Shown in pieces: positions 23,473 to 33,639 of a DNA stretch of 64,000 bases; position 1 is the first letter of the stretch; each line of letters begins with the position of its first letter. The DNA comes from Quillaja saponaria (Eukaryota > Streptophyta > Magnoliopsida > Fabales > Quillajaceae). The notes beneath the pieces are model-generated. The model was not told the origin of the DNA, searched no databases, and was given only the letters and a program-made list of their open reading frames with translations. The stretch is from NCBI GenBank assembly GCA_029379385.1, contig CM055611.1, positions 1,736,001-1,800,000 of the forward strand. The letters run 5' to 3'. The translations under genes were made by a program, and so were the position numbers.

Positions 23473-25500
23473 CTATGTAAGTTTCGGTCTCCCCTTTCCC
23501 CGTCTAACACCTGGCACCTGGACCATGTCACCTTGCTTAACTACTGCGTCCATTGGCCGATGTTGGATGTGTCCAAACCAACGTAGACGATTCTCCCTCA
23601 TTTTCTCCTCAATAGGTGCTACTTCCACCTTCCTATGAATCTCCTCATTTCTTATTCTATCATTTCTTGTATGTCCTGTCATCCATCTTAACATTCTCAT
23701 TTCGGCTACTCCCATCTTATGCGAATGTTGCTTCTTAACTGCCCAACATTCGGTACCATACAACATAGCTGGTCTCACTGCCGACTTATAAAATTTCCCT
23801 TTCAATCTATTCGGGATTTTAGGATCACATAAAACTCCCGAAGCACTCCGCCACTTCACCCACCCTGCCTTAATCCTATGGTTTACATCATGCTCAATTG
23901 CACCATCTTTTTGTATAAATGACCCTAAATACTTAAACACATCCTTGGTAGGGATTGTCTGACCGTCTAAAATTATATCATTCGGGCCTCCTCTAGTTTT
24001 ACTGAAATTGCACTCCATATATTCAGTTTTTGTCCGACTCAATCTAAGGCCTTTAGATTCTAACGCGTTCCGCCACATTTCTAGTTTAGAATTTAAACCT
24101 TCCCTAGTTTCGTCTACCAACACAATATCATCGGCAAACAACATGCACCAAGGAGCCCTATCTTGGATATTATAGGTGAGTTCATCCATGACTAACGCAA
24201 ATAGGTAAGGACTTAAGGATGAACCTTGGTGAACACCTATCGTGATCGGGAACTCTCCAGTCATACCATCTACAGTCCGCACCCTAGTCAATACTCCTTC
24301 ATACATATCTTTAATAACTTCTACATATTTAGTTGGGACCTTTTTCTTCTCGAGTACCCACCACAAGACTTGTCTTGGCACCTTATCATACGCTTTTTCT
24401 AGATCAATAAAGACCATGTGAAGATCCTTTTTCTTTTCTCTATATTTCTCAATTAATCTCCTAAGTAGAAAAATAGCCTCCATTGTAGATCTTCCAGGCA
24501 TAAAACCAAATTGATTCTCAGAAACTACAGTCTCATTCCTAAGCTTACGCTCAATCACTCTCTCCCACAGTTTCATTGTATGGCTAATAAGTTTTATACC
24601 TCGATAATTCGAACAACTTTGAATATCTCCTTTATTCTTATAAATAGGGATTAATATACTCTTCCTCCACTCATCTGGCATTTTCTTAGTTACTAAAATC
24701 TTGTTAAAAAGATTTGTAAGCCAAGTTACTCCAATATCTCCTAGGCATCTCCAAACTTCTATTGGAATATCATCTGGGCCCAAAGCCTTACCATTCTTCA
24801 TCTTATGCATAGCTTCTTTAACCTCCTGAGCTCTAATCCGACGAACAAATCGCCGGTTCGTATCATCAAAGGTGACATCAAGGTCTCCAAAATCACCTCT
24901 TGACTCTTCATTAAATAAAGTATTGAAATAAGTTTGCCATCTCTCATTAATCTCATCTTCCTTAACTAAAACCCTATCAGCCTCATCCTTAATGCACTTA
25001 ATACGAATTAGGTCTTTAGTTCGTCTTTCCCTTTGCTTGGCAATCCTATAAATATCTTTCTCTCCATCCTTTGTCTCTAACTTTTGGTAAAGTCCTTCGC
25101 AAGCCTTGCCTCTGGCTTCCCTAACCGCTTTCTTAGCATCTTTCCTAGCTTGTCTAAAACATTTATAATTATCTTCATTTCTACACTTGTGTAATCTTTT
25201 ATAACACTCTTTTTTAGCTTTAATAGCTTGTTGAACTTCTTCATTCCACCACCATGTCTCCTTAGTCGGAGGTCCACGTCCTCTACTTTCTCCTAACACC
25301 TCTCTAGCCGTATTCCTGATACGACTCGCCATCTCATCCCAAATCATGTTAGGCTCACCCTCCACCCTCCAAGGATCACCCTGTAACATTTTATCTTTAA
25401 AAAGAGCCATCTTCCCTCCATTCAAATTCCACCATCTAGTCTTAATACACTTATTACTTCTATACTTTTGCTTCCGCCACTTAACGCCCAACATCCACAA
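23473..25500 (-). pseudogene. RTE reverse transcriptase domain (frameshifted, early stop)
   Basis: A 675-codon open frame holding the linker and reverse transcriptase: [60 protein letters not shown], and the catalytic box LFADDIV near 24125-24145. The C-terminal part has [14 protein letters not shown] and RLRWFGHIQ, typical of plant RTE proteins. It is out of frame with the endonuclease. A TAG at 23473-23475 replaces the Trp codon expected after RPKLT. Beyond it the same frame reads on through EWRKRIHIADPN to a natural-looking stop just before the TTGAG tail. Confidence 0.93.
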
Positions 25501-26419
25501 CCATAAGTTTATGCTGAGACACTAAACACTCGCCGGGTAAAACCTTACAATCCTTACAAACAGCTCTATCAACCTTTCTAGTCATAACAAAATCTATTTG
25601 GCTCTTATTCGGCCTGCTACTAAAGGTGATTAAGTGCGACTCTCGTTTCTTAAAGAACGTGTTAGCTAAAATCAGGTCATACGCAACTGCAAAATCTAAA
25701 ATAGACTCTCCACCCTCATTCTTAACGCCATAACCATATCCTCCATGTACGCGCTCAAAGCCCTCATTAGTACTTCCTACATGACCATTCAAATCAGCAC
25801 CAATAAACAATTTCTCACCTAAGGGTACTCCTTGAACTATCTCCTCTAAATCTTCCCAAAAAGCCTTCTTAGTAGATTCATCCAATCCTATTTGGGGAGC
25901 ATAGGCGCTAATAATATTAAATGTCTCCTCGTCTATCATCAATTTTACTAAAATTATTCTATCACTTTTCCTCTTGATTTCTACAACCTCGTCCTTCAAA
26001 TTTTCATCAACAATAATCGCCACTCCATTCCTATTTCTAGTCTTACCGGTATACCACATCTTGAATCATGTTCTCTCTATCTCTCTAGCCTTTTCTCCTA
26101 CCCACTTAGTTTCTTGCAAACAAGCAATATTAATCCTCCTTCTACTCATAGTATCTACAAGCTCTCTCAATTTACCAGTAAGAGTCCCTATGTTCCAAGT
26201 AGCTACGCGAATCTTACCCTGGACTAGCTTCTTTACCCGCACCCGCCCTCGATGCGAGAACCCTTGCTCATTTTGCACCACACCCGGGCGCCGATGTGGC
26301 GCGCCACTAAGGATGTGACGACCTAGCCCTTGCTCATTTCTCACTACACCCGGGATCCGATGCAGCGCGTCGCTAAGAGGGTTACTCCCCAACGAATACT
26401 CGGTAGGATTCATAATCAT
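25481..26419 (-). pseudogene. RTE endonuclease domain (interrupted)
   Basis: Starts at an ATG at 26419. The first ~50 residues contain a doubled segment (PGVVRNEQG and PGVVQNEQG, about 22 residues apart). Then the endonuclease begins with RVATWNIGTLTGK and CLQETKW, typical of exonuclease-endonuclease-phosphatase folds. A TGA at 26066-26068 stands in the same frame where the downstream frame resumes after two codons (WYTGKTRNRNGVAI). GADLNGHVG near 25795 and the SQIDFVMTR segment near 25600 are conserved catalytic/structural motifs. The frame ends at 25481 after [10 protein letters not shown], where the downstream domain continues in another frame. Confidence 0.9.
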
Positions 26420-26529
26420 AGGGTTTGACTAGTTTTACGCTGGCCGTCAACCTATCGCAACCCTCCTCCTTTATCCGGGCTTGGGACCGGCAGAGTAACC
26501 TCTGGCGGAGTTAATATTCAAACTAAACT

Positions 26530-27182
26530 CAAAGTGAATATTTATAAAAACTTGACATTTTCTTTTAAGTAAAAATAATTGATTCATTTTATATTTTGTT
26601 CAATAAATACAATCCATAGCATTTTTTTAATAATATTTTGAATTTAATAAAAAAAAAAACTTATATTTTAAAAATGTTGAATATTATATGAAAAAATATA
26701 TATTTTATGCTATAGTTAATTTGTAATTTTGTGACAAGATATTTATTCAATTTTACATTACATAACAACTTATATATTTTGATTTCTCAAATAAAAATAA
26801 TAATTTATGATTGGACCTCTTTAAGTCTGCCATGTGTAGAGCCTTATGCTATCAATTTTATTTTAAAAAAAAAAAAAAAACTGTAATATCCAAAAGTAAA
26901 TGTTTAAGTTGCCATTGTGTATGGCCTTATGATATCAAATTTTATATATAAAAAAAAAGACTAAACAACCCAAAAGTAATGTTGTAGGGATCATTTTGTA
27001 ATTTTATAACTTTTTTATACAAACCTATATAATTCAAGTGCCATGTGTCCATTTCTTTCTCTACCTACCATGTGCAGGGATTTGCACACTACAGTCCCTC
27101 GCACCGTATCACTACCCCTTGAAAGATCATTCAACAAAATCTCAGGCTGATACATGATATGCAAAATATAAATTGACTTCTG
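26530..27182. other. AT-rich spacer with an inverted repeat relative
   Basis: No gene. About 26990-27120, read on the minus strand, resembles the end of the 14804-15735 segment (GCACAT..GTAGGTAGAGAAAGAAATG-like wording). 27140-27182 aligns with the 3' flank of the NPF copy at 38642. Confidence 0.55.
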
Positions 27183-27201
27183 ATATTAATTTGACTAATT
27201 T

Positions 27202-27513
27202 TATAAAAATAATAGAATACAAAATGAGGAGATCGAATGTGGAGATAGTACCTATTAAAGAGAAAATAAGAGAGAATCACTTACGTTAGTTTGAACATGT
27301 TCAACGTTGGCCAATAGACGCTGTAATTAGGAAAGGTTCCTTGGTGGAGGTGGTAGGTGTTAGACATAATAGAGGGAGACTAAAACTTACATGAGGACAG
27401 TCATCGAGAATGATATGTTTAATAATGTCTTAGATCGATACAAATAGAAGAAAATAATTAATATAGCAGACCCTAACTAGTTTAGATTTTAAAGCTTAGT
27501 GAGTTAAGTTAAT
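27202..27513 (+). mobile_element. 5'-truncated RTE LINE fragment
   Basis: Plus-strand translation matches the last ~100 codons of the RTE protein at 23473 (KEKIRENHLR, FEHVQRWPIDAVI, GVRHNRGRLKLT), with a stop after KLT and further decay. It is flanked by a 19-bp duplication with one mismatch (27183-27201 and 27514-27532, ATATTAATT(T/A)GACTAATTT). It lies inside the conserved 3' flank of the NPF copies. At 38504-38523 the paralogous flank reads through without the insertion. Confidence 0.85.
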
Positions 27514-27761
27514 ATATTAATTAGACTAATTTCAAATTACTATTCTAACATTCTCAACTTCTCATGTTCGATTCCTCTAAAACCAATGAGGGGTGATATT
27601 TCAAAAATGGGACAGCTATCCAACAATATATGTAGCCCGGGATGAGATCCAGTGAATCACAGAAAAAAGCACACAGAAAAAAAAATAAAAAAAAATCAAG
27701 AATTTACAATTTACAATGGAACCATTCTGTAGTGACAATAATTCTAATCAAGTTTCCTGGT

Positions 27762-29824
27762 TCACTGACTGAATGGCTCCATCAAAGCTTCTTCATGACA
27801 AATTACATCTGCAGATTCCTCTTGATCTATTTGATTATCAACTTCTTCTGAAGTTTGCTCAGGATTATTTGGTTCCTCGTTCTCCTCCTCAGTGTAATCA
27901 TCCAAGTAGCCATATTTAATGCTGTAGTACACATAAATGCAAAGTAAAACAAAACATAGTATTGCTAATACTAGATAAAATCTATCCAAGTGACTGTCGT
28001 TTATGGTGTTACCAAACCAGCTCTTGAATATGAGGACAAATGGTATGCTGAAAAACTTTCCAATACCCAACACTAACTCGTCGAATGGCCCGGAAAAGGT
28101 CCTCATTGATTCAGGCACATGATTATAGAAGAATTGTGCAAGCCCTTCACGAGCAAGTCCTTCCATTAGTCCTGATAATAAATATTGTGGAATTAAAGCA
28201 AGAATGCTCATGGAAATAGTCGTCTCTGTATCATGACCCTCGATATTTTCTTCATCAATCAAATGTAGCCTCTTAAGCTCCACTTGCCTTGCTGTAATGC
28301 AGCAAAGTACAGCAGCAATCATGCCAGCACCAATCCTCCAGACTGTAATACTTTGTTTTGTCCAACCCCTCCACCAAAACACGAACATCACTAGTGTACT
28401 TATGAGGGACTTGAGTAGAAACATAAAAGAGACTTTAATTATGAACCCATTATTTATATAAGGATTCAAGTTGCTAGACTGCTCAACAAAGAAAGTATTG
28501 TCTGCAGCAACTACCAAACTATAAGCGGAAAATATCAGCAACAAATGTAACAATCTAGACAGCTGCATTACTTCCCTGACTTCTTTAACAGTGCAAATAT
28601 TCCCAAACTTCTCCGATGTTTCCAGAAAACGACCAGGGTTTGGAAATTTAGGCTCTGCTTCACTAATTATTGCCGCTTTGTTTAACCATCTAAAAAGTAT
28701 TGGAACATGAGGTAACAACTGCAGTTGACCTCTTTTATTTTTGTACACACAATTCTCATCCTGTCTTTGATTCTTCCAATAATACCCTTCTTCTGAATCA
28801 GGGTATTTGAGATTGAATCTCAAAAAACCTGCCTTAAAGACTCTGTAGATGGTACCTAGGGGGCTACCAGTTGGTTTTTCATAGTTGTAGCACTTGCAGC
28901 CCAACAAGAATAGTAGAGATGTTCCTCCCATCAAGATTGCTGACACCGTCAAAGTGGTTATCCAAGATGAACTCCCAAGACCAAAGATAGCTATAACAGC
29001 TCCAACAAGCTTAGCAGTATGCCACCAAATATTGTATTGTTTTTCTTCATCCTGCCCGTTTGCTCTGTTAGTTTGATCAGATTCCTGGTTCTTTTCCGTG
29101 CTTCCACTTATCACATTCTTATGCTTCAACTGATCTTCAAAAAAGGCATTTAAAGTTGGCTCTTTTCCAGATTGGCCTATTGCTAGTAGTACTGTTCCCA
29201 AATAGAACATACCAATACATTCCGAAGCTAATATCAACAAAGCTAACCCCTGCATTCAATAACATATATATATATAATTGGGAAAAGTACTTCAACTAAT
29301 ATATATTTCTAGATATATATGCAATAAGCCAATAACACATTTGACCTCTGGCAGTTCTTTTAGTTGTAGTATACTTACCACAACATAGGCAGCTGCGCAT
29401 ACACAAATAATCTTGAAACGACCTGTAGAGGTTTCTGAGACATGAGTAAGAATGACAGCAAATACGGCTGTTATGCCATCTAACAAATTGATGGCCATAG
29501 CACTTTGCCGTAAAGTAATATCCGATAATTCTGAGAGGTAATCTATCAACACAGACACCACTGCGTAGTATGCTAAGCTATAACTTAGAACCAAACCTGA
29601 AGACGAAGTTCATTTATTAAACAAAAAAAAAAATGATCAACATATATATATATATAAGAGAATTTAGGTTCAGCAATGATTAATACTAATGTACCCGAAA
29701 GGAAAAGGACAGCCTTGGTGAAGATAAGATGGTTGCGGCAGCAATTCAGTAAATCAGCCTTGGTGAAGATAAGATGGTTGCGGCACCAATTCAATAAATT
29801 GGAGAACAACATTGTAAATGTCAT
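27762..29824 (-). CDS. NRT1/PTR family (NPF) transporter, divergent subfamily, apparently complete (copy B)
   Basis: Three exons by splice signals: 29824-29695, 29596-29379 and 29249-27762, all with GT..AG introns, giving about 611 residues. NPF proteins are 12-helix membrane carriers of nitrate, peptides, hormones or other solutes. Family signs: AYYAVVSVLIDYL in helix 1, AIGQSGKEPTLNAFFEDQ in place of the usual G-GG-KP...F-ADQF motif, NIWWH, and near the C terminus LIPQYLLSGLMEG and FFYNHVPESMRTFSG. The ExxER motif of helix 1 is replaced (VLSYS). Exon 1 holds an in-frame 45-bp tandem duplication. A 1-bp deletion near 27780 relative to copies D and C gives a different, shorter C terminus (EPFSQ). 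The start at 29824 is chosen by homology with the first exons at 31543, 40671 and 52590. It has no internal stop. Substrate unknown. Confidence 0.88.
29710..29799 (-). repeat. 45-bp tandem duplication inside exon 1 of NPF copy B
   Basis: CAGCCTTGGTGAAGATAAGA begins at 29710 and again at 29755. Each unit encodes 15 residues (CRNHLIFTKA core), and the two differ at a few bases. Copies C, D and the relic at 31543 have a single unit. Confidence 0.92.
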
Positions 29825-29845
29825 GATTTTTCTGCCGTAGATCAA

Positions 29846-30734
29846 TGAAATCTGTCCACAAAACCAGTACGTTAAACTTCGTAGTTACTGACCTGAAGCT
29901 AATGACTATATATGCTAAGCTTATGAGCTTAGTTCACACTTATAAGTTAGTTCACACCATAGTTACCAGGAATGCTGGCACTCACTGGGAACCACGATCC
30001 GGATCTTAAGTCCCAGTTTGCAAAACTTTTTCACACTGAATGCTGTGGTTCGCCATCCAGATCATGAAAATTGACGACTCAATTTTCTATCTGTTTTCTT
30101 TAAGATCCAGACTTAAGATCGCAATTCACACGGCATCACGCCTTGCTGACAGTAGTCGAAGACTCGAAGCGCAAAGAAACTTGCTGGATGAGAAGGGAAA
30201 CAACTTTGGAATGGAGGACTTCACACTTCTCGTATGGCTGCTAGCTATTCTGCACAAATTTCTATGTACTGTTGTGGATAATCTATTTCAAGACATGTTA
30301 TCATTATTACAGTATACGCCCTTTTGAACAGAGGATACTGCTTTTTTTTTAATCTTATTTTTTGACAATTCACTTATTTAGTCCTGTAAAAAACATGCTA
30401 TCTACAAGAATAAGTGATATTACTTTTCATCATGGGGGGGGGGGGGGGGACAAGGGAATGATTCATGTCATAATGTCATTGGCTTCATTCTTGTGATTTC
30501 ATTTCAACATGACAATAGAAGTGTGGTGATTTTTATTGTTTTTTTGTCTTTCCTGGTCTTTTTTTTTTTTTTTTTTAAAGTTAAACTCAAGGGAGCCAAA
30601 ATCCCCCTCTCATAATTTCCTTGTTTTATTATTTTCCATGATTATTGTCTTTTATAGTACTGTGTATAGAAATGTCCATTATATTGTTTTTAATTAATCT
30701 ATATCTATACTTCTATTTATCTAAAAATCAGAGC
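29846..30734. other. Spacer upstream of NPF copy B
   Basis: 29845-29880 resembles about 31590-31630, the flank of the exon-1 relic. A 95-codon frame at 30040-30327 has no recognisable domain and no relatives in the window. There is a run of 16 G at 30434-30449 and a poly-T run near 30560. Confidence 0.5.
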
Positions 30735-31030
30735 ACACTTAGTTTAGTTTGATAATGTTATGACTTTTTGAGAATTATTGTACTCTTCTGTAGAGCTGTT
30801 TTAAAAAAATCTCAACAATATTGCTTAGAAAAATAATATAAAAACTACTTTTAATAAGTAAAAGTTATAAAATTAAGCTTGGTTTAGTAAAACTGCAACT
30901 TTTTATTAAAATTAAGGTTATATTAGTTTTTAAAAATTTTGAAAATAGATGGTAGCGTTTAAAAGCACCCGTTAAAGTGCTTTTAAAAATCTAGAGTTGA
31001 AACATCCCAATTTTTTACTAAACATAAAAA
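30735..31030. repeat. Dispersed repeat R1, copy at 30.7 kb
   Basis: Begins with TAGTTTGATAATGTTATGAC-type wording, contains AGCTGTTTTAAAAA and AATA..GCTTAGAAAAATAATATA, and ends TTTTTTACTAAACATAAA. The same order is found at 38031-38422 and partly at 42640-42830. The GGTTTGGTAATA-like start and the TACCAAACATAA end (38 kb copy) are roughly inverted, suggesting a MITE. Confidence 0.6.
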
Positions 31031-31461
31031 AAATTGATTTATGCTTTTTCATAAGTATAAACACCCTCGCAAAGAACATTATCAAACCAAGTCTTAGGGT
31101 GTCCTCTGAATTTTAGTAATTTATTTAATATTAAAATTTCATAAAATAAAGAGAAAATATTGTATTGTAAGAAAATTAAAAATATAAATAGATTTAAAAA
31201 ATTATCTACTCTTCCACTGTCTAATTTTGATTTCTCATTTATCTCTATGCAACAATAAAAAAATATATTACTTAACATATTATATATAATAACTAGTCAC
31301 ATCCTCATCTTTTTACTATCCTAGTGATTTATTTATTTTAAAATTAAATAAATTAAATATCTAATTAGTTTTTGAGTAATTAATTATTAAATAGACTATA
31401 TGTTATTTAAAATAAAAAGAGTTTGTACGTAGGCGTGTGCCATGGAACTAGTATTATATAC
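31031..31461. other. AT-rich spacer
   Basis: No gene seen. It ends just before the NPF exon-1 relic. Confidence 0.45.
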
Positions 31462-31543
31462 CAAAAAGGAACAGGACATCCATGTTGATGTTAAGATGGT
31501 TGCAGCACCATGTCAATAGATCTTAGGACAATGTAAAAGCCAT
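31462..31543 (-). pseudogene. NPF exon-1 relic H
   Basis: An 82-bp segment starting ATG at 31543 and ending before a GT donor at 31461, the same length and phase as exon 1 of copy D (52590-52509). It translates as MAFTLS, a stop, then a TWCCNHL-type stretch and VLFLFG. The untranslated side (CTTCAATTTAAG after the ATG complement) also matches copies C and D. No exon 2 or 3 follows on the left, where about 1.6 kb of unrelated DNA leads to copy B. Confidence 0.8.
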
Positions 31544-31861
31544 GATCTTCAATTTAAGAGCCATCATGTACGTACAGTTTTATAGATCTGCATAAGGAAG
31601 TCTGTTGAGAAAACCAGTCCATCAAAACTTTGGAACAAAACACAAAACGAATCACATATTTAATGACATACAAATGACAGATGCTTCTTATTGATGTATT
31701 TCTTTTCGTCCCTTGGAATTGGAACACTTTGAATAAACAGACCGTCCTGACGGGATTTTATACTCACCACAGCACACAACCCACAAGATTGCAATGAATA
31801 AATAAAGCCAATAAAATTCAGGCCATAAGTTATGTAGAAAAGTATAATCGATGGGAAATAT
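31544..31861. other. 5' flank of the exon-1 relic
   Basis: 31590-31630 (GTCTGTTGAGAAAACCAGTC) resembles the flank of copy B at 29851-29880. No gene is seen. Confidence 0.45.
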
Positions 31862-32266
31862 CACTACCAGAAAATTTCTGTTTTGCGATAAAATTTCTCA
31901 AGAAATGAACTTCTATTGTTTGTAATTGGTGAAGGAAAGGCTGAATATAGGAAAGGTAACCATTCAGGTATTCAGACTATTCTTTTTAAACACTTTCATA
32001 TATTGAAGGAAGAGATTTATAACTTAATCATCGGAGAGTTATTAGGGAAACTCCCCAACTTCGGTTCCTTGTTTTATCTTATTTCTTTAGGTCTCTTCTA
32101 TCTCCCACTCTAGTTTGGACATACCAGCTCGCTCCTACCCAACTTGGCAACAAACTTGACTAGTGTTAGGACAAAGTGGACCCATCCTTGGAGAAACCCC
32201 AAGTTCAGTTGAGACCTTTCAGCCCGATCTAACTTAGATTTAACACATTTTTTATTTATCTAGAAT

Positions 32267-33262
32267 CAAAGGAGGAGCCTTCAAGAGACTAGAGAGGACC
32301 ATGGCCTCCCCAAAATTTTTCAAAAATATTAATATTATAATTTAAAATTAATTTTTAGCTTATTATTTTCTCTTATTTAATACTATTGCCCCTCCAAAAG
32401 TAAGAGTTGAATAACATTTTCACTTTTTTTTTACTACAAGATTGTAAAACTACAAGACTAATGGGTTAAAACTTAAAACCCAATAGGCAATAGGATTCTT
32501 ATAAAAAATTATATACTACAAGACTAATAAGTTAAAATTTAAAGCCCAATAGGTAATAGGATTTTTATAAAAAATTAAGTTAGGGTTTTTCTTGTTTCTA
32601 CCCTGTAATTTATGCAGCCACCAACCACCAAAAAGAATTCTAAGTGAAGCTCTCTCAATATTAGAGAGAGGCCATTGCCCAGATTTAAGGGAGAAAAGTG
32701 ATGTCTGCCTAAAAAAAAAAAATAGGTAAAACTTTATTTTAAATATTATATTGTTAAACCTAAAGTATATAAAAATTTAATATAATTTAAATTTCTTTTT
32801 ATTTCAAATTTTACTTTCAGGACAATTACTGAGTGTGTCCAATAGTGATATAGAAGAAATTTATTTTTTTACTTGATCAACAAAATTTGAGAATTGAACC
32901 AGTAACAAGTAAGTATATTCTATCTTTTAATTTGTAAATATGATCTATTTATTTGTTATTAGTTTAAAATAAATAACTATGAAAAAAATATCAATATCAA
33001 TTTGTTCATTTGAAAAAGCATTGCTCACAATTTTAGATTTTATTTAAGCAACTCATGATGTAAATGGAGGATATTTATTTTTTCCTTTTAATTTTTGAGG
33101 CTTATAAATTTTTATTATGTCTTATGAGTTATTGAGCTTCTTATATATATATATATATATATTGCAATTATTGTAGCTGAATACGTTTATAAAAAATTTT
33201 AGTCGGCCCCTCCTCCTAAAAAAAATAAATAAATAAATAAAAAATGTCAAGCTTCGCCGCTG
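32267..33262. mobile_element. Non-autonomous hAT-like element
   Basis: Ends: left CAAAGGAGGAGCCTTCA, right the reverse complement of CAGCGGCGAAGCTTGACA. Flanked by TCTAGAAT (32259-32266) and CCTAGAAT (33263-33270), an 8-bp duplication with one mismatch, typical of hAT. About 996 bp with no transposase frame. The left ~350 bp match 11430-11700. It contains an internal near-duplication (ACTACAAGACTAAT ... AATAGGATT at about 32450 and 32515) and an (AT)n tract near 33141. Confidence 0.75.
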
Positions 33263-33310
33263 CCTAGAATATGAAGTTAAAGTAATGAAAATTTTGTACT
33301 CTGTGTTTTA

Positions 33311-33603
33311 GCTCAAAAATGTTTGGATAAATGATGAATTGAAAGATAGGACTAAAGAATTTATAAATTTTGCAATTGAAAATGAAAAATTAATTGTTGA
33401 CGGTAAGTGTTTTTTGTGGTGTCCTTGTGCGGTCCGTAAAAACAAGAAGTGGAGGAATTCGTTTGAAATTTTAAAACATTTGTGACACAAGGGTTTTAAA
33501 TATGAATATTTGAATTGGGCATTGCATGGTGAGGAATTCTAAAGAGATGGCGGATCTTGTGAAAATAAGAATAATCCACCACTAGTTAATATAAACCCTT
33601 AGA
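33311..33603 (+). pseudogene. CACTA transposase-associated domain remnant
   Basis: Plus-strand translation gives FINFAIENEKLIVDGKC, CPCAVRKNKKWRN, FEILKHL, a stop, HKGFKYEYLNWALHGEE and another stop. The pattern of Cys residues, KKW, and HL..KGF...Y..W..HGE matches the N-terminal transposase-associated domain of plant CACTA elements. In-frame stops after KHL and after GEEF, and no main transposase domain downstream, show it is dead. Confidence 0.75.
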
Positions 33604-33639
33604 AGAGAATATAAAGTTTGAACCAATTCTTGGTGCAGG

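Larger units (their letters stand above)
23325..26510 (-). mobile_element. RTE-type non-LTR retrotransposon (LINE), full length but inactivated
   Basis: About 3.19 kb flanked by a perfect 19-bp target duplication starting TTAATATTCAAACTAAACT (23306-23324 and 26511-26529). The 5' end is at the right. It has one long ORF with an N-terminal apurinic-type endonuclease, then reverse transcriptase and a 3' tail made of TTGAG repeats (23325-23350), as in plant RTE elements that end in short tandem repeats rather than poly(A). Three lesions in the ORF (an in-frame stop at 26066, a frameshift near 25500, a stop at 23473) make it non-autonomous. Lesions are few, so it is a fairly recent insertion. Confidence 0.93.
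31862..33638 (+). mobile_element. CACTA (En/Spm-type) transposon remnant
   Basis: CACTACCAGAAAAT at 31862 resembles the CACTACAAGAAAA termini of plant CACTA elements. The transposase-associated domain (33311-33603) follows, after a nested hAT-like insertion at 32267-33262. The right terminus was not found. The sequence merges into an NPF pseudogene near 33640. That both signals belong to one element is inferred from order and orientation. Confidence 0.5.

Noticed and set aside
25974..26318. 114-codon plus-strand frame
   Set aside because: Antisense shadow of the RTE endonuclease frame.
27642..27851. Plus-strand frame overlapping the NPF stop
   Set aside because: Lysine-rich A-run followed by the antisense of NPF copy B. 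Not a gene.
30040..30327. 95-codon open frame
   Set aside because: No recognisable domain, no relative in the window, no splice or promoter context. Length is within chance.
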